Origin: a virus
Virus record (IMG/VR): IMGVR_UViG_3300029442_000014
Coordinates: 1-36,773 of that record
DNA length: 36,773 bases
Direction: 5' to 3' (one strand)
This document shows, one piece after another, positions 1-4,894 of the stretch. The translations under genes and the position numbers were made by a program. The notes below the pieces were generated by a model. The model saw only the letters and a list, made by a program, of their open reading frames with translations. It ran no database searches and was not told the origin of the DNA. Positions within the stretch are counted from its first letter, which is position 1. Each line of letters opens with the position of its first letter.

Positions 1-91
1 CGGCCGATTGGTCCTGCAGGTCGGCAGACTCGTCCCGCAGCATGGCCTCTTGTTCCGTCGTGATGATTCCGGTTGTGTTGTTCAGTTCCAT
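1..91 (-). CDS. Partial hypothetical protein (N-terminal 30 residues)
   Basis: The gene runs leftward out of the window, so only its first 30 codons are present. They begin MELNNTTGIITTEQEAMLRD and stay open to base 1. An ATG at 91 is preceded on the minus strand by GGAAGGTGG at good ribosome-site spacing, and further upstream by an extended -10 promoter (176-184). The visible residues are acidic and polar with no recognisable motif. Function unknown. Confidence 0.6.
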   Translation of the reverse strand, partial: MELNNTTGIITTEQEAMLRDESADLQDQSA

Positions 92-175
92 GATGATACC
101 ACCTTCCGCCGGGATTGCCGGCATTTAAGTACGACTGCTCTTGACTCTCGTTAACTTGCATTCGTCTTATGTCTA

Positions 176-184
176 ATTATAACA
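176..184 (-). promoter_or_regulatory. Extended -10 promoter for the leftward partial gene
   Basis: On the minus strand the bases read TGTTATAAT, a perfect TATAAT with the TG of an extended -10 element one base upstream. No good -35 is seen at 16-18 bases, which is typical of extended -10 promoters. The predicted start near 169 leaves an untranslated leader of about 75 bases before the ATG at 91. The same AT-rich stretch on the plus strand offers a weaker TTGCAT-16-TATAAC (156-183) that could feed the structured element to the right. Confidence 0.5.
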
Positions 185-219
185 TAGTATCTCGAGACAA
201 ATCTCTGTGAATTTTTAGA

Positions 220-503
220 CGGCTTGCCTAGCTTGCGGTCGCGGAGCCGGAATAGCCAGGGAGAAGGAATTTCAGTCTGTAAGGCACATTCGTCCGGAAT
301 AGTCGGCATAGTGAACCGGCGTACTGGTCCTCCGGCCGGTGTAAGTTGCTCCCCGGACGTTTATTTCGCACTGAAGTTCCGATTTTTAGGCAGATGGGGG
401 GCCCGGGGGAGATAAGTCCTCCCTACTACTCTACCTTATTCTGTTCTAGGAGAGCTGTTAGACTAGCTCTCTATGAAGCGTACTAACCGAAGCTAGTACG
501 CTT
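220..503 (+). ncRNA. Candidate structured non-coding RNA
   Basis: No convincing gene occupies 92-518, but inverted repeats are dense and nested. Helices: CGGCT 220-224 with 245-249; GGAATTTCAGT 266-276 with ACTGAAGTTCC 370-380 (11 bp, one wobble); CGTCCGG 291-297 with 353-359; ACCGGC 315-320 with 335-340; GGGGGA 405-410 with TCCTCC 417-422 (one wobble); GAGAGCT 450-456 with 465-471; AAGCGTACTA 476-485 with 494-503. The two imperfect positions are G-U pairs if the plus strand is transcribed but A-C mismatches if the minus strand is, so a plus-strand RNA is favoured. I do not recognise it as any known RNA family. The last two hairpins could instead act as an end-of-operon structure for the minus-strand genes, although no T-run follows them. 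Confidence 0.35.
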
Positions 504-518
504 GAAGAGAGTTAGGCT

Positions 519-851
519 TTATTTACTGGTGTTCTTTTTAGTGATGAAGTTCTTGATCTGCGTAGCAAGACCTTTGTGCATCTTATCACCAGCTTCCAGG
601 TCGCGAATCAAAGCATCCGCAGTGTAGATCAAGCCGGCAGCCGCTTTGTTGATGCGGAGTTCTTCCTTGGCTTTGAACCAGGACAACGCGGGCTCGGTAT
701 CGATCATAGGCTGAAGACCAGAACCGTTAGCTTTCATGACATGAGAGACATACTCCTTAGGAAAGGAACCATTTTCGAGCATAGGATAGATCTGTTGAGG
801 GTACTTACCTACGAGACGAGCGAACTGGATTACCGTAGATAGGTTCGACAT
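519..851 (-). CDS. Hypothetical small protein, paralogue of the gene at 2937-3341
   Basis: Encodes 110 residues, starting at an ATG behind a GGAGGTG ribosome site. No known domain is recognised. It aligns along most of its length with the 134-residue product of 2937-3341: both have a G-x-(4)-(I/M)Y-(P/S)M-(V/L)-x-NGS-x-PKE segment (NGSFPKE here, NGSVPKE there), then NG, then TEAKAFF/TEPALSWF, and a charged C-terminal helix. The N-terminal half with NGSxPKE resembles a short DNA-binding-like helical fold, but this is not established. It is the last gene of the minus-strand series and carries leader element 1 upstream. High expression is plausible from its clean ribosome site; role unknown. Confidence 0.75.
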   Translation of the reverse strand: MSNLSTVIQFARLVGKYPQQIYPMLENGSFPKEYVSHVMKANGSGLQPMIDTEPALSWFKAKEELRINKAAAGLIYTADALIRDLEAGDKMHKGLATQIKNFITKKNTSK

Positions 852-868
852 AATGCACCTCCGAAATA

Positions 869-899
869 GCAGCCTCTCACCTGCTTATGTCCTCGCTGT
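869..899 (-). promoter_or_regulatory. Leader hairpin element, copy 1 of 9
   Basis: Minus-strand layout: ACAGCGAGGAC, 4 bases, stem GCAG, loop GTGAGAGG, stem CTGC, then about 29 bases including GGAGGTG before the ATG at 851. The same layout recurs before nine consecutive small genes. The loop and the GAGGAC block are fixed while the stem sequence differs between copies with pairing kept, which is the signature of a selected RNA (or cruciform) structure. Likely acts on translation or mRNA processing of the next gene. The loop resembles, but does not match, the PyrR-binding loop (UCCAGAGAGG, from memory). The GTG of the loop sits 9-10 bases from GAGG, so it could also be a start codon for a leader peptide. 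Confidence 0.8.
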
Positions 900-908
900 T
901 ATGGAATA

Positions 909-1244
909 CTATTTGCCTACGCGATTGATCAAACGATGAAAGCCCATCCGACGATAAGCCTTATCGCATTCCATGTACGTGTAGCCGACGCCTTGGAACT
1001 TGACAACAACAACATCCATCAGCTCGTCGCTGTCATAGGTTTCGAAGATCGCATCCATGGCAGCCTTCAGGACATAGGTATCCTTCTGAAGTTTCGACCA
1101 TTTGCCGTCGTAACGGGAATAGTACGCGCGATCGAATTCCTTCTTGTTGATGCCCTGGAAAACGATCTCCATGTCGTCGAAGTCGCTCGCTCCGTCGAGA
1201 ACTGCGTTCAACGCGGCCAGGATAATTTTCTGTGTCTTAAACAT
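909..1244 (-). CDS. Hypothetical small protein with internal repeat
   Basis: Encodes 111 residues; ATG behind GGAGGTG. No family recognised. Two halves look alike: residues near 22-47 contain DFDDMEIVFQG followed by EFDRAYYSRYDG, and residues near 71-101 contain DSDELMDVVVVKFQG followed by ECDKAYRRMGF. This suggests an internal duplication of a roughly 30-residue unit ending in an aromatic, basic helix. It lies between leader elements 1 and 2 in the minus-strand operon; its stop codon TAG overlaps the 5' flank of element 1. Probably a cytoplasmic early or accessory phage protein; function unknown. Confidence 0.75.
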   Translation of the reverse strand: MFKTQKIILAALNAVLDGASDFDDMEIVFQGINKKEFDRAYYSRYDGKWSKLQKDTYVLKAAMDAIFETYDSDELMDVVVVKFQGVGYTYMECDKAYRRMGFHRLINRVGK

Positions 1245-1260
1245 AGAACACCTCCGATAT

Positions 1261-1292
1261 GAGAGCCTCTCACCCCTCTATGTCCTCGCTGT
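1261..1292 (-). promoter_or_regulatory. Leader hairpin element, copy 2 of 9
   Basis: Minus strand: ACAGCGAGGAC, 3 bases, stem GAGGG, loop GTGAGAGG, stem CTCTC (one G-U pair). The loop GTG is 29 bases upstream of the ATG at 1244. Same arrangement as copy 1 with a different stem. Confidence 0.8.
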
Positions 1293-1308
1293 AATGGAAT
1301 ACTACTAT

Positions 1309-1773
1309 TTACTTAGGAAAGTAATCCCAGCACAACTTGGCAGCCACCTCCTCTAATTCTTTCATCTTTCTGGCACGCTCCTGGATATCGCGGTCATCGG
1401 TCGGAACGATTTTAGGCTCTTTCCCAGGACACAGCTCGAGAATGTAGAACTGGTCTACACGCCCTTCCCAGTACATCTTTTTGACTCTACCACAGTACAC
1501 GCTGGAGTTCTGTGTCTTTCCTTCGCAAAGACCGGTCCAACCGGCTTTGCAGATCAAAGAGACTTTGTAACGGTATGACTCCTTGCCATCATCACTGGTA
1601 TACCGGATTAGAGAATCTGTTAGCTCGATATAGGCATGACGACGCATTATGCCTTCTGCATCAGGAAGAGACACCCAATTCTTCCAACCATCATTCTGGA
1701 TGCCTTTCTTTTGAGTCTTGACGGGTACACTGAGACCTGTGCCAGAATTGAATTGATTGATCTTTTTCTCCAT
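1309..1773 (-). CDS. Hypothetical protein
   Basis: Encodes 154 residues from an ATG with GGAGG 12 bases upstream. The N-terminal 35 residues are polar and lysine-rich; the central part (about 45-120) is predicted beta-rich with several aromatic residues and four scattered cysteines, and the C-terminus is a charged helix (RARKMKELEEVAAKL) ending CWDYFPK. No catalytic motif or known family is recognised. It is one of nine small minus-strand genes that each carry the leader hairpin. Function unknown. Confidence 0.75.
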   Translation of the reverse strand: MEKKINQFNSGTGLSVPVKTQKKGIQNDGWKNWVSLPDAEGIMRRHAYIELTDSLIRYTSDDGKESYRYKVSLICKAGWTGLCEGKTQNSSVYCGRVKKMYWEGRVDQFYILELCPGKEPKIVPTDDRDIQERARKMKELEEVAAKLCWDYFPK

Positions 1774-1803
1774 GGTGAAATAATACCTCCTTAAGGTATG
1801 TTT

Positions 1804-1834
1804 GTAAGCCTCTCACCTTACGAGTCCTCACTGT
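1804..1834 (-). promoter_or_regulatory. Leader hairpin element, copy 3 of 9
   Basis: Minus strand: ACAGTGAGGAC, 2 bases, stem GTAAG, loop GTGAGAGG, stem CTTAC. The loop GTG is 43 bases from the ATG at 1773. The A-T-rich stem is unlike the other copies but pairs perfectly, which is strong covariation evidence. Confidence 0.8.
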
Positions 1835-1873
1835 ATGACCCGAAAATACGCGATAAAGAACTACCAGAAGCGA

Positions 1874-2353
1874 TTAATCATTGAGATATACAGCGTTTAA
1901 AGCGCTATATGCGCGTCTTACATCCTCCACTGTATTTTTGTTGTAATGATTCGCGATCGCGTCGTCGGACATGCCTTCCGACCTTTCAAGAAGAGCTTCC
2001 AGAGCACCAAGCGCGACAACCAAATCATCCATAGCGATCATCATCTGTATCTCTCTAGGAGCTTTTCCGCAGAACATTTTGTACAGTTCGCGAGTTCTGA
2101 AACTGATATAGATACTGGTACAGCGCTTCCAGGATTCTGGAAACTGCTCTACGAGTATTCTCATGTTAGTCACCAGGTTCTGTGGATACACGTAGAAACG
2201 GTTGCGCAACGGATTACACCACATAACCACATAGCCATCCTTGTCGATACTATCGATATAGAACGTATGATTCTCGAGGTTGACGCCAGTGCAGATAGCG
2301 ACGCCTTCAGTAGACCAGGACAGGATAGCTTTGTTGATGTTGTTGTTAGACAT
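1874..2353 (-). CDS. Hypothetical protein
   Basis: Encodes 159 residues from an ATG preceded by AGGGGTG. The N-terminal 70 residues look beta-rich (alternating hydrophobic residues, WCNPLRNRFYVYPQNL), followed by helical segments; the C-terminal part NHYNKNTVEDVRRAYSALNAV resembles the end of a helix-turn-helix-like unit, though this is only an impression. No known family is recognised. Member of the leader-hairpin operon, between elements 3 and 4. Function unknown. Confidence 0.75.
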   Translation of the reverse strand: MSNNNINKAILSWSTEGVAICTGVNLENHTFYIDSIDKDGYVVMWCNPLRNRFYVYPQNLVTNMRILVEQFPESWKRCTSIYISFRTRELYKMFCGKAPREIQMMIAMDDLVVALGALEALLERSEGMSDDAIANHYNKNTVEDVRRAYSALNAVYLND

Positions 2354-2376
2354 GAATAAACACCCCTAATTTTTAC

Positions 2377-2406
2377 ACGGCCTCTCACCCGTTGAGTCCT
2401 CTCTGT
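2377..2406 (-). promoter_or_regulatory. Leader hairpin element, copy 4 of 9
   Basis: Minus strand: ACAGAGAGGAC, 3 bases, stem ACGG, loop GTGAGAGG, stem CCGT. The loop GTG is 35 bases from the ATG at 2353. A reading frame from this GTG stays open for 72 codons out of frame with the real gene. Confidence 0.8.
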
Positions 2407-2415
2407 TATGGAATA

Positions 2416-2862
2416 CTATTGATGCTTACGGCAATTCGGATTTTTATTAACATATTGCTTACAGCCGTAGCAATCAGCACAATCGGAGCAGGTGTCGCAT
2501 GCGCAGCTGTGGCAAGGGTTCGCCGGATACAGTCTGCCGCACATCTTGTTGATGATCAGCAAACCAGAGGCGAAATTGGCTTTGATGTCATCGGGCTGGT
2601 CGTGAGAATCAGCGATAACATCAGCATAGTCATTGTTTACGAGATCGAGACAATGTCCCAGCTGCAACTGGAGCGCTTTGTTCGACTGGTGATACTGCTG
2701 GACGTCGTAGAGTACGGAGCTGATGGTCTCGAACATCATCCAGCAACCTTCGCCGTCTTGGTGTTCGGCTTCAGCGATGTACTCTTCGCCAAGGATAGGG
2801 AACGCGATGCGGATGGACTCTTTGCATTCGTTGATCCAGGATTTGTTCGTGAAATTAATCAT
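2416..2862 (-). CDS. Hypothetical protein with cysteine-rich C-terminus
   Basis: Encodes 148 residues beginning MINFTNKSWINECKESI. The ATG at 2862 follows AGAGGTGTCACC; a longer in-frame start at the GTG in the leader hairpin (2895) would add 11 residues and is less likely but possible. The body is acidic and helical. The last 35 residues contain eight cysteines in CxxCxC, CxxC and CxxC spacings (CHSCACDTCSDC, then CYGC) plus two histidines, which suggests one or two bound zinc ions or an iron-sulfur site. No family recognised; a nucleic-acid or protein-binding zinc module is a reasonable inference only. Confidence 0.75.
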   Translation of the reverse strand: MINFTNKSWINECKESIRIAFPILGEEYIAEAEHQDGEGCWMMFETISSVLYDVQQYHQSNKALQLQLGHCLDLVNNDYADVIADSHDQPDDIKANFASGLLIINKMCGRLYPANPCHSCACDTCSDCADCYGCKQYVNKNPNCRKHQ

Positions 2863-2883
2863 GGTGACACCTCTACTATTTTT

Positions 2884-2913
2884 GCAGCCTCTCACCTGCG
2901 TAGTCTTCTCTGT
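2884..2913 (-). promoter_or_regulatory. Leader hairpin element, copy 5 of 9
   Basis: Minus strand: ACAGAGAAGAC, 3 bases, stem GCAG, loop GTGAGAGG, stem CTGC. The block has GAAGAC in place of GAGGAC. The loop GTG is in frame with the downstream gene (11 codons upstream of its ATG at 2862). The hairpin and the following dozen bases are identical to copy 7, indicating recent duplication. Confidence 0.8.
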
Positions 2914-2936
2914 AATGACCTAGATCGCGAGGGATG

Positions 2937-3341
2937 TTACTTCGTCTCAGTGGCAGGCGCGTTTTTGGCGGTCCAGTACTTGCGAAGAGCTTTGCCCAAT
3001 TTCTTGTCGTCCGCTTCGACCATCGCTATGAACGCTTCTGCAATCATCGCAGGATTAGCTTCGACTCTCTGAACGGCCTTCTTGTCTTTGACCTGTTCAC
3101 GAGCGGCAAAGAACGCTTTGGCTTCGGTGACTTTGATGTACTGCTGCTCTTCGCCGTTCTTGTCACGGCGAATGACGATGAGCTCCTTGGGAACGGAACC
3201 GTTCTTGACCATGGAGTACATGTGAGGACCTTGGATCCCTAACACCTTGGTACCGAAGTGGTAAATAGACATTTCATCGTAGCTCTTCACCATTCCATGC
3301 TCTGTCACCGTCCGCAGATAGCCTTCATAGTCTTTTAACAT
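2937..3341 (-). CDS. Hypothetical protein, paralogue of the gene at 519-851
   Basis: Encodes 134 residues; ATG behind GGAGGAG. Related to the 110-residue product of 519-851: shared MYSMVKNGSVPKE/IYPMLENGSFPKE, the following DKNG region, a TEAKAFFAAREQ segment and a charged C-terminal helix. Compared with its paralogue it has about 20 extra N-terminal residues. The conserved NGSxPKE turn between predicted helices suggests a small helical, possibly DNA-binding, fold, but no established family is recognised. Its leader hairpin (copy 6) lies unusually far upstream (86 bases) with a short ORF in between. Confidence 0.75.
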   Translation of the reverse strand: MLKDYEGYLRTVTEHGMVKSYDEMSIYHFGTKVLGIQGPHMYSMVKNGSVPKELIVIRRDKNGEEQQYIKVTEAKAFFAAREQVKDKKAVQRVEANPAMIAEAFIAMVEADDKKLGKALRKYWTAKNAPATETK

Positions 3342-3355
3342 GTTGACTCCTCCTA

Positions 3356-3427
3356 CTATTTGATTTTTACTAACGTAGTCTTTCCATCCTTGTCGGTTAC
3401 TTTGACGTAGCCCTGAGTGCCTCTCAC
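3356..3427 (-). CDS. Possible 23-residue leader peptide starting in leader hairpin 6
   Basis: Starts at the GTG of the hairpin loop, with GAGGAC positioned as a ribosome site, and reads MRGTQ then GYVKVTDKDGKTTLVKIK before TAG. The peptide composition looks protein-like rather than random. Its stop falls inside the ribosome site of the next gene (ATG 3341), so translation of the two could be coupled. It may equally be a remnant of a degraded gene. Confidence 0.3.
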   Translation of the reverse strand: MRGTQGYVKVTDKDGKTTLVKIK

Positions 3428-3445
3428 CACTCTAGTCCTCGCTGT
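3415..3445 (-). promoter_or_regulatory. Leader hairpin element, copy 6 of 9
   Basis: Minus strand: ACAGCGAGGAC, 2 bases, stem GAGTG, loop GTGAGAGG, stem CACTC. It is separated from the next annotated ATG by 86 bases instead of about 30. Just upstream GTTC-CC-GAAC could form a small extra hairpin. Confidence 0.8.
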
Positions 3446-3459
3446 TCGGGAACTGTGGG

Positions 3460-3873
3460 TTAGACTAGTCGACAATCCACCTCCAAGCCATCTTCGTCCA
3501 ACGCGTACCAGGTTACGTATTCACCCATCTCGGGATAGATGAGCGGGAGAAGTTCATTGACGATCGCTATTGCTTTAGCCTGAGTATCAACTTCCCACTG
3601 TACGTCTTTGATTCCAGTACCAGGAGAAAATCCTCCAGACACTTCGAATTCGTGATACTTTTTGGTATACTGATAGTACAACTCATCGCTATGAGTACCG
3701 AAATCCACTCCGTAGTTGATGATCTGAGACTTGATGTCGAAATCTTCGACGCAGATGTTGATGCGGTCCAGAGCACCCAGTACAAGAGCTTCAAGCTCTC
3801 CTTTGGTAATCCTGATGTTGTTGACATTGAAACTGATCGAGAAATTGTTGACTTCTGTTACTTTCTTGGACAT
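3460..3873 (-). CDS. Hypothetical acidic protein
   Basis: Encodes 137 residues; ATG preceded by AGAGGTGTAGT. Strongly acidic, with an N-terminal beta-type stretch (NNFSISFNVNNIRITKGELEALVLGALDRI) and aromatic-rich middle (DELYYQYTKKYHEFEVSGGF). No signal peptide, membrane segment or catalytic motif is evident and no family is recognised. Within the operon it lies between leader elements 6 and 7. Function unknown. Confidence 0.75.
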   Translation of the reverse strand: MSKKVTEVNNFSISFNVNNIRITKGELEALVLGALDRINICVEDFDIKSQIINYGVDFGTHSDELYYQYTKKYHEFEVSGGFSPGTGIKDVQWEVDTQAKAIAIVNELLPLIYPEMGEYVTWYALDEDGLEVDCRLV

Positions 3874-3893
3874 ACTACACCTCTACTATTTTT

Positions 3894-3923
3894 GCAGCCT
3901 CTCACCTGCGTAGTCTTCGCTGT
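3894..3923 (-). promoter_or_regulatory. Leader hairpin element, copy 7 of 9
   Basis: Minus strand: ACAGCGAAGAC, 3 bases, stem GCAG, loop GTGAGAGG, stem CTGC; loop GTG 32 bases from the ATG at 3873. Nearly identical to copy 5. Just upstream the palindrome AATGGCCATT may add a short second stem. Confidence 0.8.
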
Positions 3924-3944
3924 AATGGCCATTGACCGGATAGA

Positions 3945-3962
3945 TTAGATAGCAGCTACCAT
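3945..3962 (-). CDS. Five-codon micro-ORF MVAAI with strong ribosome site
   Basis: On the minus strand AAAGGAGGGTGAT precedes ATG, which reads MVAAI and then TAA. A near-perfect ribosome site in front of five codons suggests either a regulatory leader peptide or the stump of a lost gene. It sits between a terminator (3990-4018) and leader element 7. Confidence 0.25.
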   Translation of the reverse strand: MVAAI

Positions 3963-3989
3963 ATCACCCTCCTTTCTGATAGGCTCGAC

Positions 3990-4018
3990 AAAAGGGACTA
4001 ATTTCTTAGTCCCCTTTA
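3990..4018 (-). terminator. Rho-independent terminator (minus strand)
   Basis: Minus strand reads AAAGGGGACTAA, loop GAAA, TTAGTCCC and then TTTT: a stem of about 11 bp with one bulged G, a stable tetraloop and a T-run. It lies just after the stop of the gene at 4025-4237, so it would separate the upstream part of the leftward operon from genes below 3950, or act as an attenuator. Confidence 0.7.
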
Positions 4019-4024
4019 GCTTGC

Positions 4025-4237
4025 CTACCGATGGGTGTTGTAGCGTACGTCTTCTACGCAGCTCAGGAGGAAGTCGTCCATGATGTCGGAGTAATTTCTC
4101 ATCCAATAATCCTGATTGGCAGGATTATTGTTGGTCTGAGTACGAATCAGCGCTTTGATGATGTTACGACGACGATTTACGGGGAGTTGATTAGCTATGG
4201 CTCCGAGTTCGCGAATGATTGTTTCTACGGTTGACAT
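4025..4237 (-). CDS. Hypothetical small protein, paralogue of the gene at 4298-4507
   Basis: Encodes 70 residues starting MSTVETIIREL. The ATG at 4237 lies 6 bases after GAGGTG; a GTG three codons upstream overlaps the ribosome site and is rejected. It is mostly helical with a basic centre (VNRRRNIIKALIRTQ). The C-terminal segment YWMRNYSDIMDDFLL matches YWVRYHSNEMSPLVL of the neighbouring gene, marking the two as paralogues. Family and function unknown. Confidence 0.7.
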   Translation of the reverse strand: MSTVETIIRELGAIANQLPVNRRRNIIKALIRTQTNNNPANQDYWMRNYSDIMDDFLLSCVEDVRYNTHR

Positions 4238-4257
4238 GTATAACACCTCAGATAATT

Positions 4258-4288
4258 AAGGGCCTCTCACCCCTTGAGTCCTCACTGT
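4258..4288 (-). promoter_or_regulatory. Leader hairpin element, copy 8 of 9
   Basis: Minus strand: ACAGTGAGGAC, 2 bases, stem AAGGG, loop GTGAGAGG, stem CCCTT; loop GTG 33 bases from the ATG at 4237. Translation from this GTG would give only MRGP. Upstream GTT-CGT-AAC may form a small extra stem. Confidence 0.8.
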
Positions 4289-4297
4289 TACGAACTA

Positions 4298-4507
4298 CTA
4301 CCCGAGGAACTTGTTGGCAGCTTGCAGAACGAGCGGAGACATTTCGTTGGAATGATAACGGACCCAGTAACGGACATTGTTGACATTACCGTTGGCAAAG
4401 GAGATCATGAGGTTGGAAAGGATACGAACGATACGCTCTTCGGCGAGACCATTAGACTGCAGGTCACGAGCAACGATACTGAAATTACGGATGTCTTGAA
4501 ACAACAT
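4298..4507 (-). CDS. Hypothetical small protein, paralogue of the gene at 4025-4237
   Basis: Encodes 69 residues starting MLFQDIRNFSIVARDL. ATG at 4507 follows GAGGTGTTCATA; an in-frame GTG in the leader hairpin (4540) would add 11 residues. Helical, with the paralogue signature YWVRYHSNEMSPLVL near residues 48-62. The gene pair probably arose by tandem duplication together with its leader element. Function unknown. Confidence 0.7.
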   Translation of the reverse strand: MLFQDIRNFSIVARDLQSNGLAEERIVRILSNLMISFANGNVNNVRYWVRYHSNEMSPLVLQAANKFLG

Positions 4508-4527
4508 TATGAACACCTCGATTATTT

Positions 4528-4558
4528 TGAGGCCTCTCACCCTCATAGTCCTCACTGT
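4528..4558 (-). promoter_or_regulatory. Leader hairpin element, copy 9 of 9
   Basis: Minus strand: ACAGTGAGGAC, 2 bases, stem TGAGG, loop GTGAGAGG, stem CCTCA; loop GTG 33 bases (11 codons, in frame) from the ATG at 4507. It is the most upstream copy; genes above 4600 lack the element. The 5' flank AATAGTAGTTCGT is shared with copy 8. Confidence 0.8.
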
Positions 4559-4602
4559 TACGAACTACTATTCGTCTAAAGCGGCTCGCGAACGTTTATT
4601 TG

Positions 4603-4628
4603 CAGTTTAATGTCTTGCTTAGGACAAG
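4603..4628 (-). repeat. 26-bp intergenic repeat, copy A
   Basis: Matches 23 of 26 positions with 4860-4885. Minus strand reads CTTGTCCTAAGCAAG then ACATTAAACTG. CTTG and CAAG can pair as a small hairpin. Placed between the gene at 4676-4831 and leader element 9. Confidence 0.55.
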
Positions 4629-4654
4629 GCACATGTTTCTTCGGTAACATGTGC
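4629..4654 (-). terminator. Hairpin after the 51-residue gene, possible terminator
   Basis: GCACATGTT (4629-4637) pairs perfectly with AACATGTGC (4646-4654) around an 8-base loop, downstream of the stop at 4676. No T-run follows on the minus strand, so it may stabilise the mRNA 3' end rather than terminate. The loop ACCGAAG also occurs in the hairpin at 476-503 but on the opposite strand. Confidence 0.35.
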
Positions 4655-4675
4655 TATCGCTACGATTGCGATCGG

Positions 4676-4831
4676 CTATACTTCGGAGATCCACCGAAGT
4701 GCCTCCTCGCGATCAGCAGCTCCACATTCGATGGCCGCATCGATAGCCATCTCAGTGTCCCTCTTTTCGAGGTCGTCTGTGGAGCCATAATTATACTCCA
4801 TCAGATCTCGGATCATTTTGGAATAACCCAT
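4676..4831 (-). CDS. Hypothetical 51-residue acidic protein
   Basis: Reads MGYSKMIRDLMEYNYGSTDD to ...EEALRWISEV and stops with TAG. The ATG at 4831 follows AAAAAAGGAGGTGACATC, an optimal ribosome site, and codon use resembles its neighbours. It is a short acidic helical protein without a recognisable family. It lacks the leader hairpin but has repeat copy B (4860-4885) upstream. Confidence 0.65.
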   Translation of the reverse strand: MGYSKMIRDLMEYNYGSTDDLEKRDTEMAIDAAIECGAADREEALRWISEV

Positions 4832-4859
4832 GATGTCACCTCCTTTTTTATCGGATTGA

Positions 4860-4885
4860 CAGTTTAACGTCTTGTCTAGGACAAG
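4860..4885 (-). repeat. 26-bp intergenic repeat, copy B
   Basis: Second copy of the repeat at 4603-4628. Here the minus strand CTTGTC-CTA-GACAAG forms a perfect 6-bp hairpin followed by ACGTTAAACTG. It lies between the genes at 4895-5023 and 4676-4831, about 30 bases before the latter's start. Confidence 0.55.
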
Positions 4886-4894
4886 TAGTACAAA

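Noticed and set aside
224-415. 63-codon plus-strand frame (TTG start)
   Set aside because: No ribosome site, arginine/glycine/cysteine-rich translation, and it overlaps strong nested inverted repeats better explained as RNA structure.
2170-2388. 72-codon frame starting in leader hairpin 4
   Set aside because: It overlaps a better gene in another frame; translation is Thr/Ser/Arg-rich. Retained only as part of the leader-start hypothesis.
2392-3072. 226-codon plus-strand frame
   Set aside because: Antisense to two minus-strand genes with good ribosome sites and paralogue support; no ribosome site of its own.
869-4558. Leader hairpins as a CRISPR array
   Set aside because: Spacing is 400-600 bases with genes between copies, stems vary, and no cas genes are present.
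869-4558. Leader hairpins as PyrR-binding attenuators
   Set aside because: The loop is GGUGAGAGG rather than the UCCAGAGAGG type, no terminator/antiterminator follows, and no pyrimidine genes are nearby; kept only as a similarity.
869-4558. Leader hairpins as rho-independent terminators
   Set aside because: Stems are only 4-5 bp and no T-run follows on the minus strand.
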